The position numbers and the translations under genes are program-made. From the NCBI RefSeq assembly GCF_001975825.1, contig NZ_MTKN01000039.1, positions 18,027 to 82,026 on the forward strand: a stretch of 64,000 nt of DNA. Direction: 5' to 3'. How positions within the stretch are numbered: the stretch's first letter is position 1; each line of letters opens with the position of its first letter. This stretch comes from [Flexibacter] sp. ATCC 35208 (lineage in GTDB: Bacteria > Bacteroidota > Bacteroidia > Chitinophagales > Chitinophagaceae). Below the pieces are notes generated by a model. That model did no database searches. It saw nothing but the letters and a program-made list of their open reading frames with translations, and had not been told where the DNA came from. Below are positions 52,201 to 59,076 of the stretch, one piece after another.

Positions 52201-52926
52201 TTTTTTCTCACCGGTGTTGATACAAAGCAGGATATCATGTGCGTTCGCATCTTCCTTGTCCACATAGTGGGAGTCGTTGGACGCGATCACTTTTACATTG
52301 TATTTCTCTGCAAATTTCAGGAGCACTACATTCACTTTTTCCTGTTCAGGAATACCATGGCGCTGCATTTCTACATAGAAATCTTCCCCAAAGATGTCCA
52401 GCCACCATCTGAATTCCTTTTCGCCGGCCTCTTCTCCATGTTTCAGGATGGCGCGGGGCACAGAGGCACCGAGACAACAAGTGGTGGCAATCAGACCTTT
52501 ATGATATTGGAGAACGAGTTCTTTGTCGATACGGGGATATTTACCGTACAGTCCCTCGATGTACCCGAGTGAGCAAAGTTTGATGAGGTTGCGGTAACCT
52601 TCTTCATTCTTGGCGAGTAACACCTGGTGGTTACGGATGTCTTTCTCATCACGGGTAAAGGCGCGTTTGAACCTGTTTTCCACCACGTAGAATTCACACC
52701 CTACGATGGGCTTTACTTTCAGTCGCTTATCTTTTGGATCTTCGGGGTTGAGTCGATGGTTATATGCTTCTGCCACAAACTGGAATACGCCGAACATGTT
52801 TCCGTGGTCTGTAATGGCAAGGGCTGGCTGGTTGCTGGCCATTGCTTTTTTATACAGCGACTTTATATCTGCGGCTCCATCCAGCAGGGAGTACTGAGTA
52901 TGAACGTGTAAGTGGGAGAAATTCAT
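49288..52926 (-). CDS. dnaE: DNA polymerase III alpha subunit
   Basis: The 1212-residue replicative polymerase begins with a PHP domain (HLHVHTQYSLLDGAADIKSL, ALAITDHGNMFGVFQF) at about 1-290. The polymerase C family palm follows, with GPGRGSAAGSAVAYSIGITN and the catalytic MPDIDTDFDDEGR (Asp424 and Asp426). Thumb and fingers come next, then helix-hairpin-helix (QIRFGLAGLKGVGEAAVENI) and an OB fold near the C-terminus (VTGAQERISRNNRQFGIMTV). It is of the DnaE1 type with no exonuclease insertion. Start at MNFSHLHVHTQ is the natural family start. The gene is solitary and divergent from the NlpC/P60 gene. Confidence 0.97.
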   Translation of the reverse strand: MNFSHLHVHTQYSLLDGAADIKSLYKKAMASNQPALAITDHGNMFGVFQFVAEAYNHRLNPEDPKDKRLKVKPIVGCEFYVVENRFKRAFTRDEKDIRNHQVLLAKNEEGYRNLIKLCSLGYIEGLYGKYPRIDKELVLQYHKGLIATTCCLGASVPRAILKHGEEAGEKEFRWWLDIFGEDFYVEMQRHGIPEQEKVNVVLLKFAEKYNVKVIASNDSHYVDKEDANAHDILLCINTGEKKSTPTNKEFNEDEGGKKNTRFAFYNDEFYFKTTDEMSRLFHDLPQAIDNTNEIVDKVELLDLKKDILLPNFPIPPGFFTQDQYLRHLTMEGARMKYAEITAEVEERLNFELQVIENMGFAGYFLIVSDFIKAGRDLGVFIGPGRGSAAGSAVAYSIGITNIDPIKYNLLFERFLNPERKSMPDIDTDFDDEGRQKVIDYVVDKYGKNQVAQIITYGTMAAKMSIKDVARVMDLPLVESNMLAKMVPDKPGIQLDRIFNAPIDEGEKSLAEKEGLGPEDLENVRKLREIIKGDDLQGEVLREACVLEGSVRNTGIHAAGIIIAPKDLYDLIPVSTAKDSDLLVTQFEGSIIESAGVIKMDFLGLKTLTIIKGALELIKMNHGVVISIDDIPLDDARTYELYQKGETNATFQFESPGMQKYLRELKPDRFDDLIAMNALYRPGPLEYIPLFIRRKHGLEETVYDLPEMEEYMRDTYGISVYQEQVMLLSQKLANFSKGDADVLRKAMGKKQKAVLDKMKKQFMDGCEKNGHDLKICEKVWTDWEAFASYAFNKSHSTCYAFVAYQTAYLKAHYPAEYMAAVLNCASNIEKITFFMEEAKRMGIDVLPPDVNESFKGFAVNKMGQIRFGLAGLKGVGEAAVENILEERKKEGTFKDIFDLIKRVNQRAVNKKSLEALAMSGAFDCFPALHRAQYFFKPENDMTTGLDKIVKFGNQVTAGSSNIGSLFGDEDMPAIEPPKLPNCDPWPLILKLNNEREVTGIYISGHPLDDYRFESRFYNMNKVSELVEYQAEITAPGGGKPGREKNFRLAVYVTGAQERISRNNRQFGIMTVEDYSGKFEFALWSEDFIRFAPYLKTGLCLFINGGFKARRFNDSEYEFKVGSIQLLQEVKKTHTKKVGLVTMPKFITRDLVDFLVDNINKYPGSSELFLQLVDRDNDLQVKMHTFNKHIEMNDELAHFLSKQPDLDVYIETAK

Positions 52927-53080
52927 GGCACAAAATTCCGTTTCTTCAGGGACAAAGTTAATTAAAAATTATCCACAGCAGGTGAATGCGCCCGCAGTGG
53001 GGCTTCCGGTTTTTTGGTTCGCAACACTTTAAAAACAATTATTATTAGTAATTTAGCTCAAATTATAATCAAAAGTACAT

Positions 53081-53731
53081 ATGGCAGGAAGAAATGGACT
53101 TATTTGGGCGCTCGGTATTTTTCTGTTAACAATCAGTTCGTGTGCTGTTATTAAAAATAATACTACTGCCAAGAAATCCACGACCAACACTTCCAGCCGT
53201 TCCCCTGAATTCCTTGATGGTTTTACCACTTCCAGCAATGCAAAGACCACCAGTGTGAGTTATGCAAAAGTGAGTTTCTCCCAGGCCAGCAGTACTTATG
53301 TCGAAAACGCCCCTTTGTGGCAATTTAAATATGCACAGCTATTGGATGTACCTGTAGAGACGGTGCTCAATGCCAATTTGTTTTATTTTATAGAAGACTG
53401 GTGGGGTACGCCTTATCAGTTAGGCGGAAAAGCCAAGACGGGTATTGATTGCAGTAATTTTGCCAATCAGTTGTTAAACACAGTATTCAGGATCAGTTCT
53501 TCCGGCACCTCTTCAGGATTGTACGATAAGTCTAAAAAGGTCAATACCGGCCAGATGAAGGCGGGCGACCTGGTGTTTTTTAAGATCAACCAGGCACAGG
53601 TATCTCATGTGGGGGTGTATCTGGATAATTCTAAATTTGTACATGCTTCTACAAGTTCAGGGGTGATGATCAGTGATCTGAATGAAACTTATTGGAAGAA
53701 GTATTTTGTCGGCGCAGGAAGAATGAACTAA
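53081..53731 (+). CDS. NlpC/P60-family lipoprotein
   Basis: The 216-residue product has a lipoprotein signal (LGIFLLTISSC, Cys21), a Ser/Thr/Asn-rich linker at about 25-75, and an NlpC/P60 cysteine peptidase domain at about 95-216. The catalytic Cys124 is in TGIDCSNFANQ, His176 in AQVSHVGVYLDN, and a further His188 in KFVHAST, which gives the usual Cys-His-His arrangement. Such enzymes cut peptide stems in peptidoglycan, mostly the D-glutamyl-diaminopimelate bond. It is anchored in the envelope by its lipid. The gene stands between dnaE and the glycosyltransferase group and is not tightly linked to either. Confidence 0.92.
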   Translation: MAGRNGLIWALGIFLLTISSCAVIKNNTTAKKSTTNTSSRSPEFLDGFTTSSNAKTTSVSYAKVSFSQASSTYVENAPLWQFKYAQLLDVPVETVLNANLFYFIEDWWGTPYQLGGKAKTGIDCSNFANQLLNTVFRISSSGTSSGLYDKSKKVNTGQMKAGDLVFFKINQAQVSHVGVYLDNSKFVHASTSSGVMISDLNETYWKKYFVGAGRMN

Positions 53732-53735
53732 TAAT

Positions 53736-53743
53736 TACCTTTG
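53736..53743 (+). promoter_or_regulatory. Candidate -7 element ahead of the first glycosyltransferase
   Basis: TACCTTTG fits TAnnTTTG and lies 110 bases before the ATG at 53853, just past the NlpC/P60 stop. The nearest TTG is about 27 bases further upstream, longer than the usual spacing, so support is weak. Confidence 0.3.
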
Positions 53744-53852
53744 CGAAATTAAACCAAAAAAACAGACACCTTTTAAACCGACCACCCAGATCGGTATTCT
53801 AATTGCTTATTTTCTACCTACAATTGTTAAAAATTAAATTCGTTACTACTTC

Positions 53853-54743
53853 ATGTTGTCAATCATTATCTGTTCCATTGATCCTGAGCGTGTTCGTACG
53901 GTCACTGCAAATATCCATGCTACCATTGGGGTAGAACATGAAGTGATCATCATCAATAATGCAAAAGAGTTAGGAGGAATGGGGGCCGGTTACAACACCG
54001 GTGCGGCCCGCGCCCAATACGAGACCATCTGCTTTATGCATGATGACATTGAATTCCTGACGGCCGGCTGGGGCCAAAGTGTACTTTCACATTTTAAATC
54101 TGATGCCAGCCTCGGCCTGATCGGTATTGCCGGCAGCCGCTACAAAAGTAAAACCATTTCCGGCTGGTGGACAAACCAGGCTACGGCTGATTGCTGTAAT
54201 ATCTACCAACGTAATCTCAAAGGCAAAGACAGGAAGTTCCTGCTGCGCCCGGCGGGAAAGAACGGGGTGATTGTGCCTGTGAAAAGTCTGGATGGGGTAT
54301 GGTTGTGTACCCGCAAGCGTATATGGGAGGAGTTTCCGTTTAATACAGCTGATCTGAAAGGGTTTCATTTTTACGACCTGGATATCAGTTTGAGAATATC
54401 AGAGAAGTATACCGTGGCTGTAGTGTACGATGTAGACCTTGTGCATTTTTCCAATGGGAATTTTGGGGACGAGTGGGTGAGGGGAGCGATCTTCTTTCAT
54501 GAAGAGGTGAATAAAGTAGCATTGCCAGTGAGCCTGGATGCGCCTGCTGAAAATGCAGAAGCGCATGTTTGTAAGTCGTGGCTGAGGAGATTAAGGATTG
54601 AAAAGATCAGTTGGGAGAATAGGAAGTTGTGGGTGAAGGCGGGGCATGCAATGGATTTCCCGGGTTTATTGGGAACAGTGGCAGGGTTTTATTTCCCGTA
54701 TGTGAAGCAGGCGAAGATAAAATTGAAGACATTGATTTCTTAA
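53853..54743 (+). CDS. GT-A glycosyltransferase (Glyco_tranf_2_5 type)
   Basis: The 296-residue protein opens MLSIIICSIDPERVRTVTAN and continues HEVIIINNAKELGGMGAGYN, a GT-A nucleotide-sugar fold of the Glyco_tranf_2_5 subgroup. The metal site is FMHDDIEF (Asp64, Asp65). KGFHFYDLDISLRIS contains the likely catalytic acid. It has no membrane segment, and the basic C-terminus could sit at the membrane. It probably adds a sugar to a surface glycan; donor and acceptor are unknown. It is convergent with the flippase gene, their ends overlapping by four bases, so both must be co-regulated or protected from transcript collision. Confidence 0.85.
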   Translation: MLSIIICSIDPERVRTVTANIHATIGVEHEVIIINNAKELGGMGAGYNTGAARAQYETICFMHDDIEFLTAGWGQSVLSHFKSDASLGLIGIAGSRYKSKTISGWWTNQATADCCNIYQRNLKGKDRKFLLRPAGKNGVIVPVKSLDGVWLCTRKRIWEEFPFNTADLKGFHFYDLDISLRISEKYTVAVVYDVDLVHFSNGNFGDEWVRGAIFFHEEVNKVALPVSLDAPAENAEAHVCKSWLRRLRIEKISWENRKLWVKAGHAMDFPGLLGTVAGFYFPYVKQAKIKLKTLIS

Positions 54744-56239
54744 CGATTTATTAGTTTTCCCACACGTTTCTTTACCGTTCCAAACACCTGCATCACGTCC
54801 TCGGACACCCTCAGTTGCAATAGCAATAATGTATACACTGCTGTAAACACTGTAGATCTCACAATCAATCCCATTAGCGGATCTTGCAGGTGGATAGTAT
54901 ACGCCACCGGCAGATACACTACTATCGGTATCAGCACGGCTAGTATTGTCTTCTTTGTAAACGGTTGTAAATTATACACCTTATACAAAAACACATACCT
55001 GATAAAATTAAAAATAGTCCTTGAAATCAGCGTAGCCAGCGCCGCCCCGATCATTCCCATATGCTTGATCAGGAAATAAGTCAGCGGCAGGGTCAGTAAC
55101 AACAGGATAATATTCGAATACAATTCAAATTTCCATCTTCGGGAGGTAAGGATGATTGCACTGTTCATACCTGTGCCCAACTCAATCACCTGGTAAAGTC
55201 CCAGGTAAAACATCACGGGCTTCCCCAAATGATAAATGGGATCCGGTTTTACCCAATCCAGCAAATCATCCCAGTTCAGCATGATCATCGCAAAAATGAA
55301 ACTGGATACGATAAGCAGGTTCAATGAAGTCTTTTTATAAATCCGATCCAGTTTCAGGATATCTCTATCCTTCCATGCCTGGGATATAGGGCCAGCTGCC
55401 ATACTGAGTGCGGCCCTGTAAGGTACTACAATGAAGTTCGAAATGTACTGTGTATTAATGAACACCGATGTGAAACTCAACCCCATCAGGCTCGAAATGA
55501 TAATACCATCCATGGTAGTACTCATCAGGGAAATCACATTACTCCCCAGTACAAACAGGGCATATGGCACCATCCTCTTCCACAATCGCTTGGTGAGTTT
55601 GCTGATCTGGAATGACATTTTTAATTGCCTGATACACAGTAGGTAAATGATCAGCGCTGCAAAGATGGCAAAGTATTGAAAGCTGAATAGATCGGCGTAC
55701 AGCGGGAATGTAAGCACCCCGCCGATGAACAGCAGGTTCAGTATGGTATTCATCCCCCTGAACAATACTTCTTTCAGCAAATTGGCGACATGTCCTTTCT
55801 GAATGGTCCAGGTCTGGGCTTCCAGCACCTGGAACAGTGTGAGGAACAACATGAGTGGGAATACCAGGTAAAAATATTCTACCAGCAGTGGCGCTTTCCC
55901 GATGAACTTCTTGATAATAAAGGGTTTCATGAACGTGCTGAAACTCAGGAATACGATCAGGCAGCCAATCAGGGAAAGGACAAATGAGATGGTGACCAGC
56001 TCACTTTTATTCTCCTTATGAAAGTTTTTGTAGTAAGGGAAAAACTTGACCACAATACTGTTTGTACCCAGCAGGGCAAAGCTGCTCGAAAGCACCGCAA
56101 TGTCAAGTAGTACGCGGGTTAAGCCAGTTTGGTCAGGTTGAAAATATTTGGCATAAAGGTAAGTATTCAGCGCTCCTAATAAGAATCCGGCATAAATGAA
56201 AACTGTAGTGATGATACCTTTTTTCCTGATGGTACTCAT
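54740..56239 (-). CDS. Polysaccharide flippase (Wzx/MATE-like)
   Basis: The 499-residue inner-membrane protein has about 12-14 helices and the polysaccharide-biosynthesis exporter pattern: GIITTVFIYAGFLLGALNTY at the start, FPYALFVLGSNVISLMSTTM in the middle and FYLGLYQVIELGTGMNSAII later. Such proteins flip lipid-linked oligosaccharides from the cytoplasmic to the periplasmic face. The neighbouring glycosyltransferases support that role. Its 3' end overlaps the plus-strand glycosyltransferase gene by four bases (stop codons interleaved). It is divergent from the next glycosyltransferase gene. Confidence 0.88.
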   Translation of the reverse strand: MSTIRKKGIITTVFIYAGFLLGALNTYLYAKYFQPDQTGLTRVLLDIAVLSSSFALLGTNSIVVKFFPYYKNFHKENKSELVTISFVLSLIGCLIVFLSFSTFMKPFIIKKFIGKAPLLVEYFYLVFPLMLFLTLFQVLEAQTWTIQKGHVANLLKEVLFRGMNTILNLLFIGGVLTFPLYADLFSFQYFAIFAALIIYLLCIRQLKMSFQISKLTKRLWKRMVPYALFVLGSNVISLMSTTMDGIIISSLMGLSFTSVFINTQYISNFIVVPYRAALSMAAGPISQAWKDRDILKLDRIYKKTSLNLLIVSSFIFAMIMLNWDDLLDWVKPDPIYHLGKPVMFYLGLYQVIELGTGMNSAIILTSRRWKFELYSNIILLLLTLPLTYFLIKHMGMIGAALATLISRTIFNFIRYVFLYKVYNLQPFTKKTILAVLIPIVVYLPVAYTIHLQDPLMGLIVRSTVFTAVYTLLLLQLRVSEDVMQVFGTVKKRVGKLINR

Positions 56240-56392
56240 ATATTAAAAGCTCGCTGTGTTTTTTTAAATTGATCTAAAATCCTTTGCTACCAAAAATTAA
56301 AGGTATTCATAATTTCGGATTATTATATCTTGCGGTCTGTCAACAAATATGATGCCTTAAGTACAAGGGCTATTTTTAAGGAGAACCTGAAC

Positions 56393-57349
56393 ATGAAGAA
56401 CCCGGAACAGATAAAAGTCTCGATATGTATTCCTGCTTATAAACAGGTGGATTACCTGCGTCGTTTGCTGGACTCACTGACCACACAGACCATGAAGAAC
56501 ATGGAAGTCGTAATTACAGACGATAGTCCAGATCAGGAGGTAGAGCAGTTAGTGAACGAATATGTGCAGGCATTACCCATCCGCTACTATAGAAATGTAC
56601 CTGCCAGGGGGATGCCGGGCAACTGGAATACCTGCCTGGATCTGGCAAAGGGAGCATATATCAAGATCATGCACGATGACGACTGGTTCATGCATCCACA
56701 TTCCCTGGAGACCCTCTGCAAGGCGCTCGATGACCATCCCACACACGATTTCGCTTATTCTGCTTACTATAATTACTATCTTTTTACTGGTGAGAAAAAG
56801 GAAATGACCTCCCCGGGCTGGTTCAGGAAAGCCTTTGCCAAAGCACCGGTGAATGTATTATTTGATAATCTGGTAGGTCCGCCAAGTGTGGTCATTCATC
56901 GTAACAAACCTGCTTATCGTTATGACGAAAAAGTACGCTGGACAGTGGATGTAGACTTCTATATCCGATTGTTGAATGCGCATCCGGGGTTTACGTATAT
57001 TCCGGAACCATTGTGCTACGTGGGGATGGGGAAGGAGCAGATTACGGAAGAGGTACATGGGGTGAAAGAAGTATTTATCCCTGAATATTTTTATGTGTTG
57101 CAGAAGATGGGGGATGGGCCTTTCAGAAGTATATTGGTGTACGACTTTTTCTGGCGCCTGATGAGAAATATGAAAATAAAAGGTGTAATGGATATCCGAA
57201 ATGCGGGCTATGAAGGACCTTTGCCACTGGTAACAAATTATGTGTTGAGGTGGCAGCGTATCTTCCCTGCGGGATGGTTGAAGTTCGGGCCATTGTCTAA
57301 ACTGACGATGGGATTTTCTTTTTTGTTTGCACCTAAACCTAAAGCGTAA
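56393..57349 (+). CDS. GT2-family glycosyltransferase
   Basis: I choose the ATG at 56393 (MKNPEQIKVSICIPAYKQ), which has AAGGAG about 10 bases upstream; an earlier TTG start at 56330 would add 21 unlikely residues. The 318-residue product is a GT-A enzyme with VSICIPAYKQVDYLRRLLDS, EVVITDDSPDQE and the metal-binding DDD at 95-97 in KIMHDDDWFMHP. VDVDFYIRLLNAHPGF carries the likely base region. It is followed after 3 bases by a second glycosyltransferase gene, so the two are translated from one message. Target is unknown. Confidence 0.88.
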   Translation: MKNPEQIKVSICIPAYKQVDYLRRLLDSLTTQTMKNMEVVITDDSPDQEVEQLVNEYVQALPIRYYRNVPARGMPGNWNTCLDLAKGAYIKIMHDDDWFMHPHSLETLCKALDDHPTHDFAYSAYYNYYLFTGEKKEMTSPGWFRKAFAKAPVNVLFDNLVGPPSVVIHRNKPAYRYDEKVRWTVDVDFYIRLLNAHPGFTYIPEPLCYVGMGKEQITEEVHGVKEVFIPEYFYVLQKMGDGPFRSILVYDFFWRLMRNMKIKGVMDIRNAGYEGPLPLVTNYVLRWQRIFPAGWLKFGPLSKLTMGFSFLFAPKPKA

Positions 57350-57352
57350 TTC

Positions 57353-58357
57353 ATGCAGCTGTCTGTCATTATTGTAAATTATAATAGCCATGGGCTGATC
57401 AATGATTGTATCGATACGATTGTGAGTCAGACAAAGGAGATTAGTTATGAAGTCATCGTAGTAGATAATCAGTCGGCTGCAGGTAGTTTAGCGCAGATTG
57501 TATCGAGGCATCCGTTTATTAAACCTATTGAAATGGGCTATAACGGCGGATTTTCAAGGGCGAATAATGCGGGGTTGCGGGCGGCTGTCGGAGACTATTT
57601 ACTGTTACTGAATCCTGATACTTTGATCCTGAATGGTGCCCTGGATAAATGTGTGCAACGCTTCAGCACCAGTGAATTTGTGGCTTGTGGGGTACAGCAG
57701 TTGAATGCGGACCATACTACCCAGATCTCTGGTAATTACTTCATGAAAGGTGGGCTGAATCATTTATTGCCTTTACCTTATTGGGGCAAGGTATTAAGAT
57801 GGGTCGCTTTTAAGATGAAGACAAAGGTGCCGAATGTACAACAGGCAAGCAGTGTGCATGAAGTAGATTGGATCAGTGGGGCGTTTTTGATGATAAAGAG
57901 AAGTACGTTGGAAAAAGCGGGCTATATGGATGAAGATTTCTTTTTATATGCAGAAGAAGTAGAGTGGTGTAGCAGGATAAAAAGGATCGGTCAACTCGCG
58001 ATTTTCGGTGATATCAATATTGTCCATTTACAGGGCGAGACGACGGGGGAGGCTTTTGATTCGGCAGACAAAGGTTACCAGGGTTTATTTGACAGGAAGG
58101 CCCTGCAGGTAATGCTTTCCAATCATGTGAGAGTACGGAAACAGTTCGGCGTGTTCTGGTTCTTGTTTTTATTGTTGAATTATTCTTTTGCGGTACCGGT
58201 GTTCTTTTTTGGTAGCATGATAGAGAACTTATTGAAGGGCCGTAATCCGTTTAAATATATGCCGCAGGTGTGGGGATTGGCGAAGAATGTTTTTGCATTG
58301 TGGCAATTCAGTCCGATTATTATAAGGAATAAACCGCATTTTTATAAGGTGTTATGA
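57353..58357 (+). CDS. GT2-family glycosyltransferase (rhamnosyltransferase-like)
   Basis: The 334-residue protein has the WbbL/rhamnosyltransferase style of GT2: LSVIIVNYNSHGLINDCIDT, EVIVVDNQSA, then YNGGFSRANNAGLRAA and LLLLNPDTLIL at about 83-93. The acceptor-site acids lie in DEDFFLYAEEVEWCSRIKRI. The C-terminus has a hydrophobic stretch (FGVFWFLFLLLNYSFAVPVF) that would anchor it at the membrane. It probably transfers a deoxysugar in lipopolysaccharide or capsule synthesis; sugar identity is a guess from family style. The last codons overlap the next gene by four bases (ATGA). Confidence 0.88.
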   Translation: MQLSVIIVNYNSHGLINDCIDTIVSQTKEISYEVIVVDNQSAAGSLAQIVSRHPFIKPIEMGYNGGFSRANNAGLRAAVGDYLLLLNPDTLILNGALDKCVQRFSTSEFVACGVQQLNADHTTQISGNYFMKGGLNHLLPLPYWGKVLRWVAFKMKTKVPNVQQASSVHEVDWISGAFLMIKRSTLEKAGYMDEDFFLYAEEVEWCSRIKRIGQLAIFGDINIVHLQGETTGEAFDSADKGYQGLFDRKALQVMLSNHVRVRKQFGVFWFLFLLLNYSFAVPVFFFGSMIENLLKGRNPFKYMPQVWGLAKNVFALWQFSPIIIRNKPHFYKVL

Positions 58358-58791
58358 GAGTGATATTTTTTGTACTGGCTTTAACAGTGGGCGTTTCTTC
58401 TGCCTCGGCCCAAACTTCCGTGAAGGTGGTGCATGAATATTATAACAACGTTTATGAAAAGTTCAATGCCGATGTAGTCAGGGTGCTTCATCTTGTAAGG
58501 GATACGGTTATGGTAGCACCGACCCTAAAGCAATTTTTTTATATAAGAGCGGATAATGGCAACAAACTCACCCTCGATTATCAGCTTTATGAAGATTCCA
58601 GGATTATTTCTGTACAAATCACCGGTCAGACCCGGGATGTGGTTACCTTATATGCCGCCCTTTACGACAGGAAAATAAAAAAGAAGAAACCACCTAAAGG
58701 ATATGTAATAAAAAACGATGAGTGGGTACGTATTCAAACAGATAATGTAAAAAATACAAGCAAGATAATCATACAGGCAATCATCTATTAG
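58354..58791 (+). CDS. Small secreted protein of unknown function
   Basis: The 145-residue product has a signal peptide (VIFFVLALTVGVSSASAQ, cut before TSVKV). Its mature part begins VVHEYYNNVYEKFNADVV and alternates hydrophobic and charged residues in a beta-like way, with the basic stretch KIKKKKPPKG near residues 110-120. No family is recognised. The ATG overlaps the stop of the rhamnosyltransferase-like gene by four bases, so it is translationally coupled to a glycan-synthesis gene. This hints at a role at the surface in glycan assembly or envelope attachment, which is inference only. Confidence 0.7.
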   Translation: MRVIFFVLALTVGVSSASAQTSVKVVHEYYNNVYEKFNADVVRVLHLVRDTVMVAPTLKQFFYIRADNGNKLTLDYQLYEDSRIISVQITGQTRDVVTLYAALYDRKIKKKKPPKGYVIKNDEWVRIQTDNVKNTSKIIIQAIIY

Positions 58792-58955
58792 ACATAAAAG
58801 CATTCATGAAAAAGGGAGTTGAGACTGTAAAATTTCCTGTGTTAATGGCCTATGGTGGTGAATTATTTCAATAGGCCCAAAAACCGGGGAAGGGGTTTAC
58901 ACAAAATATTTTACATTCCCGGAGTTCACCAAAAGGAATGAAAACCATTTTCAGG

Positions 58956-58990
58956 AAAAAAGGAGATCACTTTCGGCGATCTCCTTTTTT
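58956..58990. terminator. Terminator hairpin after the glycosyltransferase operon
   Basis: AAAAAAGGAGATC and GATCTCCTTTTTT form a 13-bp stem, followed by ATTT. It ends the plus-strand transcript and faces the convergent YfhO-like gene (stop at 59077). Confidence 0.75.
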
Positions 58991-59076
58991 ATTTGAACTT
59001 CTTAATTAAGAAGCTTAATTCAATTTTATTAATTCAGGCTCTTATCTTTAAACTCCTTTCCTCAAGCTCCTTTATT

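Noticed and set aside
58805..58876. Short frame (about 22 codons) after the secreted orphan protein
   Set aside because: It is too short and has no conserved feature or ribosome binding site that distinguishes it from chance.
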